A stretch of DNA of 12,122 bases from Baffinella frigidus (lineage: Eukaryota > Cryptophyceae > Cryptomonadales > Baffinellaceae): assembly GCA_026770585.1 (NCBI GenBank), contig MU647126.1:174052-186173 (forward strand), in the 5' to 3' direction. The translations under genes were made by a program, and so were the position numbers. Positions 1 through 6,371 of the stretch are shown in pieces; the first letter of the stretch is position 1; each line of letters opens with the position of its first letter. The notes under the pieces are model-generated. The model made no database searches. It had not been told where the DNA came from and was given only the letters and a program-made list of their open reading frames with translations.

Positions 1-84
1 CCCCCCGCCCCCTCGGGAAGAGGTCTCGGAATTAAAAGGGACGAGGTAGGTCTCGCGCCCTCGGACCACCGTAGGCCTGTCTAC

Positions 85-252
85 CGTAGGGCCGCCTATC
101 TACCGTAGGCCCATAGATAGGCCTACTGTAGGGTCCAAGGGGGGGGTGCCTCCTTATGAGCGAGGTAAACATATATATATATTATGCAACCAGGGGGTCG
201 TGTTTGACCCTCCACAGGTCCTAGGCTCCTACGTATGGCCTACAGTAGGAGA
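85..252. repeat. Mosaic of CTACCGTAGG-type palindromes and foldback fragments
   Basis: Short self-complementary blocks follow one another here. CTACCGTAGG occurs twice, GCCTATCTA (94-102) pairs with TAGATAGGC (114-122), and CCTACTGTAGG follows. At 190-252 a GGGGGTC..TTGACCC hairpin precedes AGGTCCTAGGCTCCTACGTA. The same order of motifs occurs near 9135-9200 and in part at 6282-6313, so this is one member of a dispersed family. No coding signal is seen. A short AT run (171-183) separates the two parts. Confidence 0.6.
138..170 (+). repeat. Copy of dispersed G-run plus GAGCGAGGTA end motif
   Basis: A run of Gs followed by CTTATGAGCGAGGTA. The same arrangement, with variation, occurs at 1640-1679, 6232-6280, 8918-8969 and 9483-9530, usually followed by CCCCTGTA. 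It marks one end of the small foldback elements in this window. Confidence 0.55.
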
Positions 253-424
253 GTAGTGGCTACTGGGCTCGTGCGGGATGCCTTGTGACGACTCGCCCCA
301 AGCCTCGTCGCTCCTCGCTCCCCGCTCCTGTGCACCTCAACCGCCCCAACAGGAGCGGAGAGTAGGCCTATCCCTATTCCGCTTGTGCCACAGACACCCC
401 CCGAGACGGGCTTATCCTGAGGCA

Positions 425-466
425 GGCCCGCCTCGGCCTTTTTTTGTTTCCTCCCCGAGGCGGGCC
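425..466. repeat. 12-bp stem hairpin with T-rich loop
   Basis: GGCCCGCCTCGG at 425-436 is perfectly complementary to CCGAGGCGGGCC at 455-466, with an 18-nt T-rich loop. The right arm matches other CCGAGGCG blocks downstream, so the hairpin may be two opposed copies of one dispersed repeat. Confidence 0.7.
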
Positions 467-657
467 CATCTGCCAGGATTCTGGCATCAGCGTCGATGTC
501 AACTTAAGATGTAAGTCCGTTCTTAAAGTGAGTCTGGCTGATCCTGGGCGGGGGATGACTGCAGATCGACCCGAGCAAGTTCTCCGTTTGAAACGGAGTT
601 TGAGGCTCACACGTCAGATGGCGGCAGGGCTCGTGGGAGGGCGACCAAGCGTCGACC

Positions 658-751
658 GTCTCCTACGCGGGCAGCGAGAGCGACTGATGTCTCCTACGCG
701 GGCAGCGAGAGCGACTGATGTCGCCTCTCTCGAGCCCCGAGAGCGCCTCAT
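658..751. repeat. 31-bp tandem repeat, two exact and one degenerate copy
   Basis: The block starting GTCTCCTACGCGGGCAGCG occurs at 658-688 and again, identical, at 689-719. A diverged copy starting GTCGCCTCTCTCGAGCCCCG follows at 720-751, and a further partial one at 752. The unit is not a multiple of three, which argues against a protein repeat. Confidence 0.8.
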
Positions 752-1133
752 GTCGACACTCGAGCCCCGAGGCGCGCCCGTCCTTCGAGAGTCGCTGCAC
801 CCTGCACTCCACGCGCCACCGCATCACCCTACTGTGGGGGGGGGGCGGGGGCTCCTACTGCGTGCCCCTACGCGCGTGGTGCTCTCTGCAGTGCCCGCGG
901 GAGCGACTGAGGCCAACGCTCTTCCCCCGAGGCGGGCCCGTCCTGGGGCTGCGTCCTCACAACGTGTGGGTCTTAGGTTACGAGCCTGGGCAATCAGGTT
1001 GTGATTGGGAGGGCATTGACCTACTGGACGGGGGGAGCCCCTAGGGCCCTTACTCGAGACGCCAGAGCCGCTGCCCTATGGGGTATCCCTCTAGGCCCTA
1101 CAGGGGTACCTCTAGTACAAGGCGGTCCACATA

Positions 1134-1555
1134 AGGAACAACAGGGCGTTTTGGGGTGCTGAGTTCCTTAACCATTGAGGAACAGAAGGCTGGCGTTCTC
1201 ACTGAGTTCTTTATTACTTAAGGAACGGAAGGCGGGCGTTTTCACTGGGTTCCCTAATAAACAAGGAACGGAAGGCGGGCGTTTCTAACGAACCACGAAA
1301 TAAAACTGACCTAGCTTGCTTACCCCCCCGGAGAACGGAGTTGGCGTATTATCGGCCGAGGAGTGATCTGAGATTGAGGGGGCGGCGAAGTGTCGAACGC
1401 GAGCGGGAGGGGGGGGGGGTAAGGATTAGGAAACAAGGCGAGCGTTTTTCGTGAGTTCCTTAATAATTAAGAAACGGGAGGAGGACGTTTCCACGGAGTT
1501 CCTTATTCACTGAGGAACGGAGGGCGTGCGTTTTCAGATTCCCTGTTCCTTATGA
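1134..1555. repeat. 43-bp tandem repeat array with palindromic junctions, interrupted
   Basis: Units beginning AGGAAC start at 1134, 1178, 1221 and 1264, and again at 1428, 1470 and 1513, a period of 42-44 bp. Each unit reads roughly AGGAACGGAAGGCGGGCGTT followed by TTCACTGAGTTCCTTAATAA. The end of one unit (GTTCCTTAAT) and the start of the next (TTAAGGAAC) form an inverted repeat, so the array could fold into a row of hairpins. An unrelated segment, about 1295-1427, splits the array and includes a long G run. Confidence 0.8.
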
Positions 1556-1570
1556 TCGAGGTATCCCCGT

Positions 1571-1666
1571 CGCTTATAAGAAAACGCCTATCCCCCTAGG
1601 ACCAGCATAGGAACCTAGGCATGGTTCTACTGTAGGGTGCTCGGGGGGGACGTTTTCTTGTAAGCG
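1571..1666. mobile_element. 96-bp foldback (MITE-like) element
   Basis: CGCTTATAAGAAAACG at 1571-1586 is the reverse complement of CGTTTTCTTGTAAGCG at 1651-1666, with one mismatch in 16. The outer flanks, CGAGGTATCCCCGT (1558-1571) and CGAGGAACCCCTGT (1665-1678), are similar direct repeats. The interior carries CCTAGGACC and CTACTGTAGGG blocks shared with other foldbacks in the window. It has no coding capacity, so any mobility would have been driven in trans. Confidence 0.55.
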
Positions 1667-1931
1667 AGGAACCCCTGTAGGGCTCCGATGGGCGGCCCTG
1701 TAGCCCAACACTGTAGGGCTCACCGCCATTGGGAGGCGTAAGGGGGCCGCGCTTCCCGAGGTGGGGAGCTCCCATCGGGAGCTGAAGGCAATAAATACCC
1801 GATCCATTTGCCCCCTCGCTATCCGAGCAAGGATCGGGAAAATTCAAGTTGCGTTGTGCAAAAAAGATCCCGGGCCTCCCCAGAAGTAGAGCGGACGGCC
1901 TGTAGTAAAGATCCCCAGAACTAAAAGACCC

Positions 1932-2374
1932 CATTTTAGTAGGGTTGTGTCCCGGACCCAAATAAACCCTTTCCCGGACCCTGTTTCCCGGGAAATAACT
2001 TCCCGTTTCCCGGACCTCCGCTCCCGGGAAATGATTTCCCGGAAAAGGCGATATCAAGTGACAGGGGAGTTGACTTTTCCAGGAAAAGTCATTTTTTCCT
2101 CGGAAAAAGTTGAATTTTCTTGAAAAATTTGCTGATTTTTTTTTGAATTTCCCTCGAAAAATTGACTCTCCCCAAGCCCTTTGCCTTGGGGACCATGCTG
2201 ATTCGGCACTGGGAGGCATTTTGAGGCAGTTCCCGTCGGAATTTTCTTATTTCCCGGGATTGGAATTTCCCCCAGATTTCCCGGGATTTCCCGTTTCCCG
2301 GAGGTTTTCAGAACCGGGAAATAAGCATTTCCCGTTTCCCGGCCAAAACCATGGGACACAACCCTACATTTTAC
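1932..2374. mobile_element. hAT-like non-autonomous transposon (MITE), 427 bp plus target duplication
   Basis: TAGGGTTGTGTCCC at 1940-1953 and its exact reverse complement at 2353-2366 are the inverted termini. The immediate flanks are CATTTTAG (1932-1939) and CATTTTAC (2367-2374), an 8-bp duplication with one difference. Both subterminal regions are packed with TTTCCCGG motifs in both orientations (about 1968-2045 and 2248-2342), around an AT-rich centre at 2075-2165. Short termini beginning YAGGG, 8-bp duplications and clustered subterminal motifs that bind transposase are typical of the hAT superfamily. There is no transposase, and the open frames across it are low-complexity products of the motif repeats. 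Confidence 0.75.
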
Positions 2375-2664
2375 TCGCAATTCCCAAATTCTAGACAGTC
2401 GTTGCGCATTCTAGACTAGACAGCCGTTCCGTGTACCGTTCGTGTTCACGAATGCAATCCGCCCCCCTTGCGAAAGGGCACGTTTCAAGCACGTTTCACG
2501 AAGACCATTTTTGGTGTTTTGGTCACCTGAACGGCCACGTGTTTTCGCCTCTGTATGTGAAAACAATTGGCCCTTCTGAGCCTTCAATTCAATTTTGCGA
2601 AATTGTCGGGAAAACCCCCAAATTTGATGGAGACACGATGTCTACTTTACACGAAATAAAGCGA
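2375..2664. other. AT-balanced intergenic stretch, no gene recognised
   Basis: A 79-codon open frame on the plus strand (2431-2670) has no recognisable motif and runs into the repeat at 2665. TTCTAGAC occurs twice near 2390-2415. I see no RNA gene here. Confidence 0.4.
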
Positions 2665-2732
2665 ATTTGAAAGGACGCATACCAAACTTCAAAGGACCGT
2701 GTCCAGGGCGAACCAGTTACATCACCGAACTT
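2665..2732 (+). repeat. 68-bp direct repeat, left copy flanking the split gene
   Basis: This block, ATTTGAAAGGACGCATACC to CACCGAACTT, matches 4951-5018 at 63 of 68 positions. It contains the palindrome GGACCGTGTCC, which recurs at 5023 and 5084. The two copies lie outside the 23-bp inverted repeats that bracket the minus-strand gene. Confidence 0.85.
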
Positions 2733-2739
2733 TTAAGTT

Positions 2740-2762
2740 CGGTTCCGCGAGCCGCCTGAGCC
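2740..2762 (+). repeat. 23-bp inverted repeat, left arm
   Basis: Exact reverse complement of 4907-4929. The core is CGCGAGCCGCCTGAGCC. It begins 15 bp beyond the stop codon of the minus-strand gene, so the gene is bracketed by the pair. Confidence 0.85.
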
Positions 2763-2776
2763 GAAAAACGGACATT

Positions 2777-3181
2777 TTAAGGATTTAATAAGCCGGATTT
2801 CGCCGTAGTGGAGGCGGTCTTCTGGATCCACTGACGCCCCGTCGCAGGCTTGGCGAGATCCTCCGCCCCAATGCCGTACATCCAGTCTCCGTTCAGCTCC
2901 CAGATTTGGAACTCACCTGGTACCTGCTTGACGGGGAATACATAAGTTAAGGAGAGCTGTCTTGGTGCAAAGGCTTCGACTGGGTGCATAGGGTTGGGGG
3001 AACCTGCCATTTGTGTGCACCGCGCTGTAGAGGTGGGGGTGAGGGGATTCTGGGTGGATAGGGTTGGGGGAACCTGTTCGTCTCCAGTACAGAAGAATGT
3101 TGTTTCCGGGCGCGCACGTTGCGGTTCAGCATCGTGCTCCTCGTCCTCCCCCGAGCTCTCTTTGTCTGCTTTCTCCTCCGC
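2777..3181 (-). other. Putative terminal exon of the split gene
   Basis: An acceptor-like CATTAACCCAG lies immediately before GCGGAGGAGAAAGC at 3181. The open frame starts with an acidic stretch (AEEKADKESSGEDEEHD) and ends with a Trp-rich segment. An internal 27-bp sequence occurs twice, 70 bp apart (2980-3006 and 3050-3076, one mismatch). Each copy ends in the sense direction with CACCCAG, so there may be further short introns here. An acceptor-like GTCAAGCAG also precedes GTACCAGGTGAG near 2930. The exact coding content between about 2945 and 3110 is uncertain. Confidence 0.45.
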
Positions 3182-4537
3182 CTGGGTTAATGTTAAGGGT
3201 TCAGGGTTTATGGTTGAAAGTTTAGGGTTCAGCATCTGTTTTGATGGAATTGGGTTTAGGGTATAGGGTTTGGGGTTTGGGGTTTGGGGTTTAGGGTTTA
3301 GGGTTTGGGGTTTGGGGTTTGGGGTTTGGTGTTTAGGATTTAGGGTTTGGGGTTTGGGGTTGGGGGCTCAGGATTTATGATTTAGGGATAAGGCTACGTA
3401 CATCGTGCTTCTCGTCCTCATCTCAGCTGCTCTCCTCGTCTGCCTTGTCCACTGCCTGCTGAGGGGTTTAGAGTTTATGGTTTAGGGTTTAGGGTTTAGG
3501 GTTTAGGGATTAGGGTTTAGAGGGTTGAGGGTTTGGGGTTTAGGGTCTAGGGTTTAGTGTTTACGGTTTAGGGTTTAGGGTTCAGGGTTGAGGGTTGAGG
3601 GTTTAGGGTTCAGGGTTCAGGGTTCAGGGTTTAGGGTTGAGGGTTTAGGGTTCAGGGTTCAGGGTTCAGGGTTCAGGGTTCAGGGTTCAGGGTTTAGGGT
3701 TGAGTGTTGAGTGCTTAGGCCACCTGACGCCACTCGCGCGCCTGCTCATCCTCCGCGTCCTCCAGGCGCGTTTTGGGGTTTAGGGTTAAGGGTATTTAGG
3801 GTTTAGGGTTTAGGGTTTATAAGGGGGTACGGTTGAGGGTGTGGGTTTTAGGGTTTAGGGGTTTTAGGGTTTAGGATTGGGGGTATACCCACGCACTTTG
3901 CTCCGCGTGCCTGCCCTCCACCGAGCTTTCCACCATTCTGCGTCAACCACGCCTTCTCCAGCGCGTTGGTATCGGCGCACGAAAAGATCTTCTTGGCCGA
4001 CACAGGCGCGTCGTAGTCCCAGCACTCCCAGGCAGGAATGACCAGATCTCTCTTCAGAACGAGCTTGAAGACGATGGTGACGACATCCTTGTTCACCGCC
4101 GCGGCCACCGCACCCCCGCGAAACGTTTTGAGCCATTCAGGGGCGAATCTCGCCTGGTGAGCGTCTCCCTCCTCTCCCTTGAGTTGGCGCGGTCTCATGA
4201 CCCACGCTGGATTGTGCTTGCAGACGTCATCCCAGCCACCGTTCTCCACCACACGGATTCCACCATGCTCAGATGTGGCCTCGAACTCCATTTTGATCCT
4301 GCCAGCAGCCAGCTTCTCCGACGGCCGCAGGCCATCGTCGGCCGGAGGCGCCGCGCCTCCGGCCGGAGCGCCACCGGACCGCGCCCCGGCGCCAGCTGCA
4401 GGACGCGGAGCGAAAAGGGCTTTCTGCTTCTGCAACTTCTCTTCCGGAGACATCTTCTTCAAAGCAGCGATGGCGGCAATGGTGTTGGTCTTCTTGCCCC
4501 CGACCGCGGCAGAATTGCCGCCTCCGCTCTGTCTCAT
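2777..4537 (-). CDS. Split gene of unknown function with telomere-like-repeat introns
   Basis: Not a recognised family. The large exon (3893/3897-4537) encodes about 213 residues. Residues 1-35 are Gly/Ala/Lys-rich, and a Pro/Ala/Gly linker follows at about 44-68. A more ordinary mixed-composition domain covers about 75-200 and includes EFEATSEHGG, FAPEWLKTFRGG and the hydrophobic DVVTIVFKLVLKRDLVIPAW stretch. No membrane segment or catalytic motif is evident. ATG at 4537 is chosen because the frame upstream begins with GTG inside a pyrimidine tract that ends CTGTGCAG directly before this ATG, which looks like a splice acceptor. Downstream, short acidic exons (about 3724-3759, 3402-3455, 2777-3181) alternate with C-rich telomere-like introns. 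The terminal frame contains EFQIWELNGDWMYGIGAEDL and ends with TAA at 2777-2779. Third positions of the large exon are strongly GC. The exact donor is ambiguous: GTGCGT at 3896 leaves two bases over, while GTGGGT at 3892 is in phase with the acidic exons. Confidence 0.55.
2980..3076 (-). repeat. 27-bp direct repeat pair, 70 bp apart
   Basis: CTGGGTGSATAGGGTTGGGG plus GAACCTG at 2980-3006 and 3050-3076 differ at one base. In the sense (minus) direction each begins AGGTTCCCCCAACC and ends CACCCAG, like a very short intron or a telomere-like remnant within the last exon. Confidence 0.75.
3182..3401 (-). repeat. Telomere-like array acting as putative intron (220 bp)
   Basis: In sense orientation it begins GTACGTAGCC, continues as degenerate CCCTAAA/CCCCAAA/CCTAAATC units and ends CATTAACCCAG. 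The donor GTACGT and the TTAAC-then-CAG ending fit a canonical GT-AG intron. On the plus strand it reads as TTTAGGG and TTTGGGG units, clearest at 3250-3360. Confidence 0.55.
3402..3455 (-). pseudogene. Duplicated acidic 54-nt exon with an in-frame stop
   Basis: The segment from GCAGTGGACAAGGCAGACGA to AAGCACGAT aligns with the start of the terminal exon (GCGGAGGAGAAAGCAGAC to GAGCACGATG). Both are preceded by CAG and both give a K-A-D-x-E-S-S..D-E-x-x-H-D peptide. In this copy the corresponding frame is interrupted by TGA (3423-3425). The copies differ by one 3-nt indel, so the duplication kept phase before the stop arose. It has an AG acceptor upstream and GTACGT immediately downstream. It may be a skipped or decaying exon, or it may be read in another frame. 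Confidence 0.5.
3456..3723 (-). repeat. Telomere-like array acting as putative intron (268 bp)
   Basis: The sense strand starts GTGGCCTAAGCACTC, is a nearly pure run of CCCTAAA, CCCTGAA and CCCTCAA units, and ends CCCCTCAGCAG. The CCCTGAA variant is repeated without interruption around 3650-3695, which suggests local homogenisation of variants. Confidence 0.55.
3724..3759 (-). other. Putative 36-nt exon between two telomere-like introns
   Basis: A GC-rich island lies within the array. The open frame reads L-E-D-A-E-D-E-Q-A-R-E-W-R-Q and is followed by a CAG/GTGGCC donor. The acceptor (CTGGAG at 3760-3765) is weak. Composition and acidity match the neighbouring exons, and 36 nt preserves phase. 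Confidence 0.4.
3760..3896 (-). repeat. Telomere-like array acting as putative intron (about 137 bp)
   Basis: It begins with GTGCGTGGGTATACCC in sense and passes into CCCTAAACCCTAAAACCC units, including CTAAA and TTAAC matches to branch-point-like sequence. The acceptor side is uncertain because the nearest CAG lies within the exon-like island. Confidence 0.45.
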
Positions 4538-4673
4538 CTGCACAGACACAAGAGGAGGTCAGACCATGGCATCTGAGACGTCGTCCGGGGGCTCTCAGGG
4601 TCGCCCCGGAGCAGAAAAGGGTCGCCGCCGTGTTTCGGAGCCACTAGCACGCACTTAGCACGCAGGTCCGTAC
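4538..4673 (-). other. Putative 5' UTR intron (136 bp)
   Basis: In sense the segment begins GCGAG/GTACGG and ends with the pyrimidine-rich CCTCCTCTTGTGTCTGTGCAG immediately before the ATG at 4537. This is the best-looking acceptor in the window and does not involve telomere-like repeats. An alternative is that the acceptor receives an upstream coding exon or a trans-spliced leader. Confidence 0.5.
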
Positions 4674-4705
4674 CTCGCGAACGGCGGGTCCGATGGCGAA
4701 CTGCA

Positions 4706-4713
4706 AATTATAC
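4706..4713 (-). promoter_or_regulatory. Possible TATA-like element of the split gene
   Basis: TATAATTT on the minus strand lies about 30 bp upstream of the inferred first exon end (4674). It is the only AT-rich hexamer in a GC-rich stretch, but the position of transcription start is unknown. Confidence 0.25.
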
Positions 4714-4810
4714 GCTACACCCAACTTTCCACGCTGCGTCCAGCCAAACCGGTTCCAACCCCTCCGCCCCACGCCCTGGCCCCTTGCGGACCCTTGCCAG
4801 ACCCCTCCCC

Positions 4811-4906
4811 GCCTGAGAAATCGATTTTTTTGACCCCTTGAAAAATGGCCGGAATTGGAGCCATTTCGGCTCAGGCAAGGGGTATTTTTTTCTAAAAATA
4901 CCCCTT
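4811..4906. repeat. Nested hairpins upstream of the split gene
   Basis: GCCTGAG (4811-4817) pairs with CTCAGGC (4870-4876), and ACCCCTTG (4833-4840) with CAAGGGGT (4876-4883). AAGGGGTATTTTT (4877-4889) pairs perfectly with AAAAATACCCCTT (4894-4906) around a 4-nt loop. The strong 13-bp hairpin shares sequence with the preceding pairs, so alternative foldings compete. Confidence 0.75.
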
Positions 4907-4929
4907 GGCTCAGGCGGCTCGCGGAACCG
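4907..4929 (-). repeat. 23-bp inverted repeat, right arm
   Basis: Exact reverse complement of 2740-2762. Together the arms bracket a 2.19-kb segment holding the whole minus-strand gene and its likely promoter. Confidence 0.85.
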
Positions 4930-4933
4930 GCTT

Positions 4934-5177
4934 TAAAAGGACCGTGTCCAATTTGAAAGGACGCATACCGAACTTCAAAGGACCGTGTTTTGGGCGAACC
5001 AGTTTCATCACCGAACTTAAAAGGACCGTGTCCGGGGCGAACCAGTTGTACAGTTGAATTGTAAACATCTACGAAGCGTAAAAGGACCGTGTCCAGGGCG
5101 AACCAGTTTCATCACCGAACTTAAAAGGACCTTAAAAGGGACCTTTTTAAAAAGGTCCTTTTTTTTCGAACCAGTTG
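4934..5177 (+). repeat. Cluster of GGACCGTGTCC repeat units
   Basis: AAAAGGACCGTGTCC begins at 4935, 5020 and 5081. GGGCGAACCAGTT follows in several copies and TCATCACCGAACTT in two. The 68-bp block at 4951-5018 is the right copy of the repeat at 2665-2732. The cluster ends in a foldback in which AAAAGGACCTT (5123-5133) pairs with AAGGTCCTTTT (5152-5162), followed by a T run and a degenerate GAACCAGTTG..GTAAACATCT copy (compare 5039-5070). Confidence 0.8.
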
Positions 5178-5309
5178 TTTTTTTTTTGTAAACATCTCAT
5201 CTCCCCTTGCTCCTGGAGTTACGTCCGAAGGTTCCCCTATTTTCTCGCTGCCATCACAAGAACCCAGCACCCGTGTTAGCTATCCCCTGCCCCAACTTCG
5301 ACTTGCGGG

Positions 5310-5927
5310 ATGGTGGCGTCCAATAAAGTCAGCCACGTTGCAGCCAACGTCGCATCTCCGAAGATGCGACAACAGAAGTCCATGTTCAAGAGGCAGTTGC
5401 CTCGGGCGCGAGTGGCCACCTGTGAGATCACACCGAGTGTCCTTACCGACGACCACGGACCGAAAGGGGAGGACCGCGATGGCTGCTGTTCTCCGGACGG
5501 GCGCGACTTTCCCTTCCCGGAGGGGCGCGACTTCCCCTTCTTCCTCCCCCCGGCGGTGAAGGAGGAAGGGCAGCAGCAACAATTTCAACAGCAGCAACAC
5601 CAGCAGCACCCGCGCGCCGACGACTCCTGCGCGGCGCGCCGGGGGCGCACCCTGCCGTCGCTCGAGTTGTACTCCGGCCAGGAGGGGGGCGCGACGGCGG
5701 GGTGGGCGCCGGGCCTTAACCCTGTCACAGGGTGTCCCATGGAGATCGAGGCGTGGCACGGGGGGTCGGCCGGTGAGGGTGGGGGGGGCGCTCAGAGGGA
5801 GGGAGGCACTCGGTCGTGGGAGCTGTCGCGCTTCCAGGGGAATGCGGTGGGTCCTGGCGGAGGGGAGCAGATGGGTGCGTATGGACAGAGGTGTGGCGCG
5901 TTGCAGGAGTGTGACTCCTATGGATAG
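5310..5927 (+). CDS. Possible coding exon, Gln-rich low-complexity protein
   Basis: An open frame of 205 codons with an ATG at 5310. Residues 1-60 are mixed, and a GRDFPF motif is repeated at 64-69 and 72-77. A Gln/His run covers about 88-100, and the C-terminal third is Gly-rich. Third codon positions are mostly G or C from 5480 on. No family is recognised. An antisense open frame (5280-5759) overlaps, but its Arg/Leu-rich product looks like the shadow of GC-rich coding sequence. A GTGAGG donor-like site at 5773 suggests that coding may leave this frame before the poly-Gly part. It is divergent from the minus-strand gene, with about 600 bp of repeats between them. It could also be non-coding. 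Confidence 0.35.
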   Translation: MVASNKVSHVAANVASPKMRQQKSMFKRQLPRARVATCEITPSVLTDDHGPKGEDRDGCCSPDGRDFPFPEGRDFPFFLPPAVKEEGQQQQFQQQQHQQHPRADDSCAARRGRTLPSLELYSGQEGGATAGWAPGLNPVTGCPMEIEAWHGGSAGEGGGGAQREGGTRSWELSRFQGNAVGPGGGEQMGAYGQRCGALQECDSYG

Positions 5928-6158
5928 GCAGTGTTTGTGCCCAGTCTAGAGGCTTGATTAAGGTTAGTTGCACGATGCAGAAATGTGCGTGAGGAGGAGG
6001 TACACGATGGGAACGAGTAAATGTATTCCAAACAAATGGTTTGTGCCTTGGCCACATCTCGAAATTAAGGACACGCACTGCCCTAGGGTCCTGAGGTAGA
6101 TCTTGTGCTACGAGAGATAGGACCACCCCAAGGGCTGTGCGTGCCCTTCATTTCGGGC
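5928..6158. other. Intergenic, with a remnant of the long-TIR element end
   Basis: CTCGAAATTAAGGACACGCAC near 6057-6077 resembles the outer end of the large element at 9683-9700 (CTCGAAATTAAGGTCACAC). It is followed by CCCTAGGGTCCTGAGGTAG, which is like the 9175-9190 foldback core. No gene is evident. Confidence 0.4.
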
Positions 6159-6159
6159 A

Positions 6160-6175
6160 ACCCCTGTACAGGGGT
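6160..6175. repeat. 16-bp perfect palindrome ACCCCTGTACAGGGGT
   Basis: Two copies of the CCCCTGTA end motif meet head to head here. That is what would be expected where two foldback elements abut, or where one inserted at the tip of another. Confidence 0.8.
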
Positions 6176-6280
6176 ACCTTGCTCATAAGAAAGCGCCTCC
6201 ACCTAGGACCCTACAGTATGTCTAGGGCCCTATGGTGGTCCTAGGGGGGGGTTGTTTTGTCAGGAGCGAGGTACCCCTAT
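6167..6280. mobile_element. About 114-bp foldback element
   Basis: The left end TACAGGGGTACCTTGCTC, reverse complemented, matches the right end GAGCGAGGTACCCCT (14 of 15 at 6169-6185 versus 6264-6278). Inside lie CCTAGGACCCTACAGTA and a CTAGGGCCCTATGGTGGTC block, the latter shared nearly unchanged with 8911-8931. It has no coding capacity. Confidence 0.55.
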
Positions 6281-6281
6281 C

Positions 6282-6356
6282 GGGGGTCCTAGGCTCCTAC
6301 GAATATGCCTACTGCCGTAGGAACCTAGGGCGTTGCGTGTCCTTATTCGCGAGTAC
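6282..6356. repeat. Partial foldback copy with TTATTCGCGAGTA end
   Basis: GGTCCTAGGCTCCTACGWAT is shared with 217-236, and GTGTCCTTATTCGCGAGTA is shared with 8216-8237. It appears to be a truncated relative of the adjacent 114-bp element. Confidence 0.45.
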
Positions 6357-6371
6357 ATGTAACCACACTAC

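Larger units (their letters stand above)
253..1130. other. GC-rich region without a convincing gene
   Basis: Several reading frames stay open across 278-1044, but they follow from high GC content. Their predicted products are Arg/Pro/Gly-rich, overlap each other and change with each short repeat. What can be supported is a hairpin at 425-466, a 31-bp tandem repeat at 658-751, and three scattered copies of CCGAGGCGSGCCC (455, 764 and 926). Nothing here looks like a conserved protein. Confidence 0.55.

Noticed and set aside
444-1004. 186-codon plus-strand open frame
   Set aside because: Arg/Pro-rich product of GC-rich repeats; it crosses a 31-bp tandem repeat that shifts frame each copy and overlaps other equally open frames.
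1596-2380. Long minus-strand open frames (207 and 108 codons)
   Set aside because: They run through the hAT-like element and its TTTCCCGG repeats; the products are repeats of PGN/SGK-type words with no protein-like domain.
4538-4549. Start of the minus-strand gene at 4549
   Set aside because: That codon is GTG, inside the pyrimidine tract of a strong splice acceptor; the first ATG directly after CAG is at 4537.
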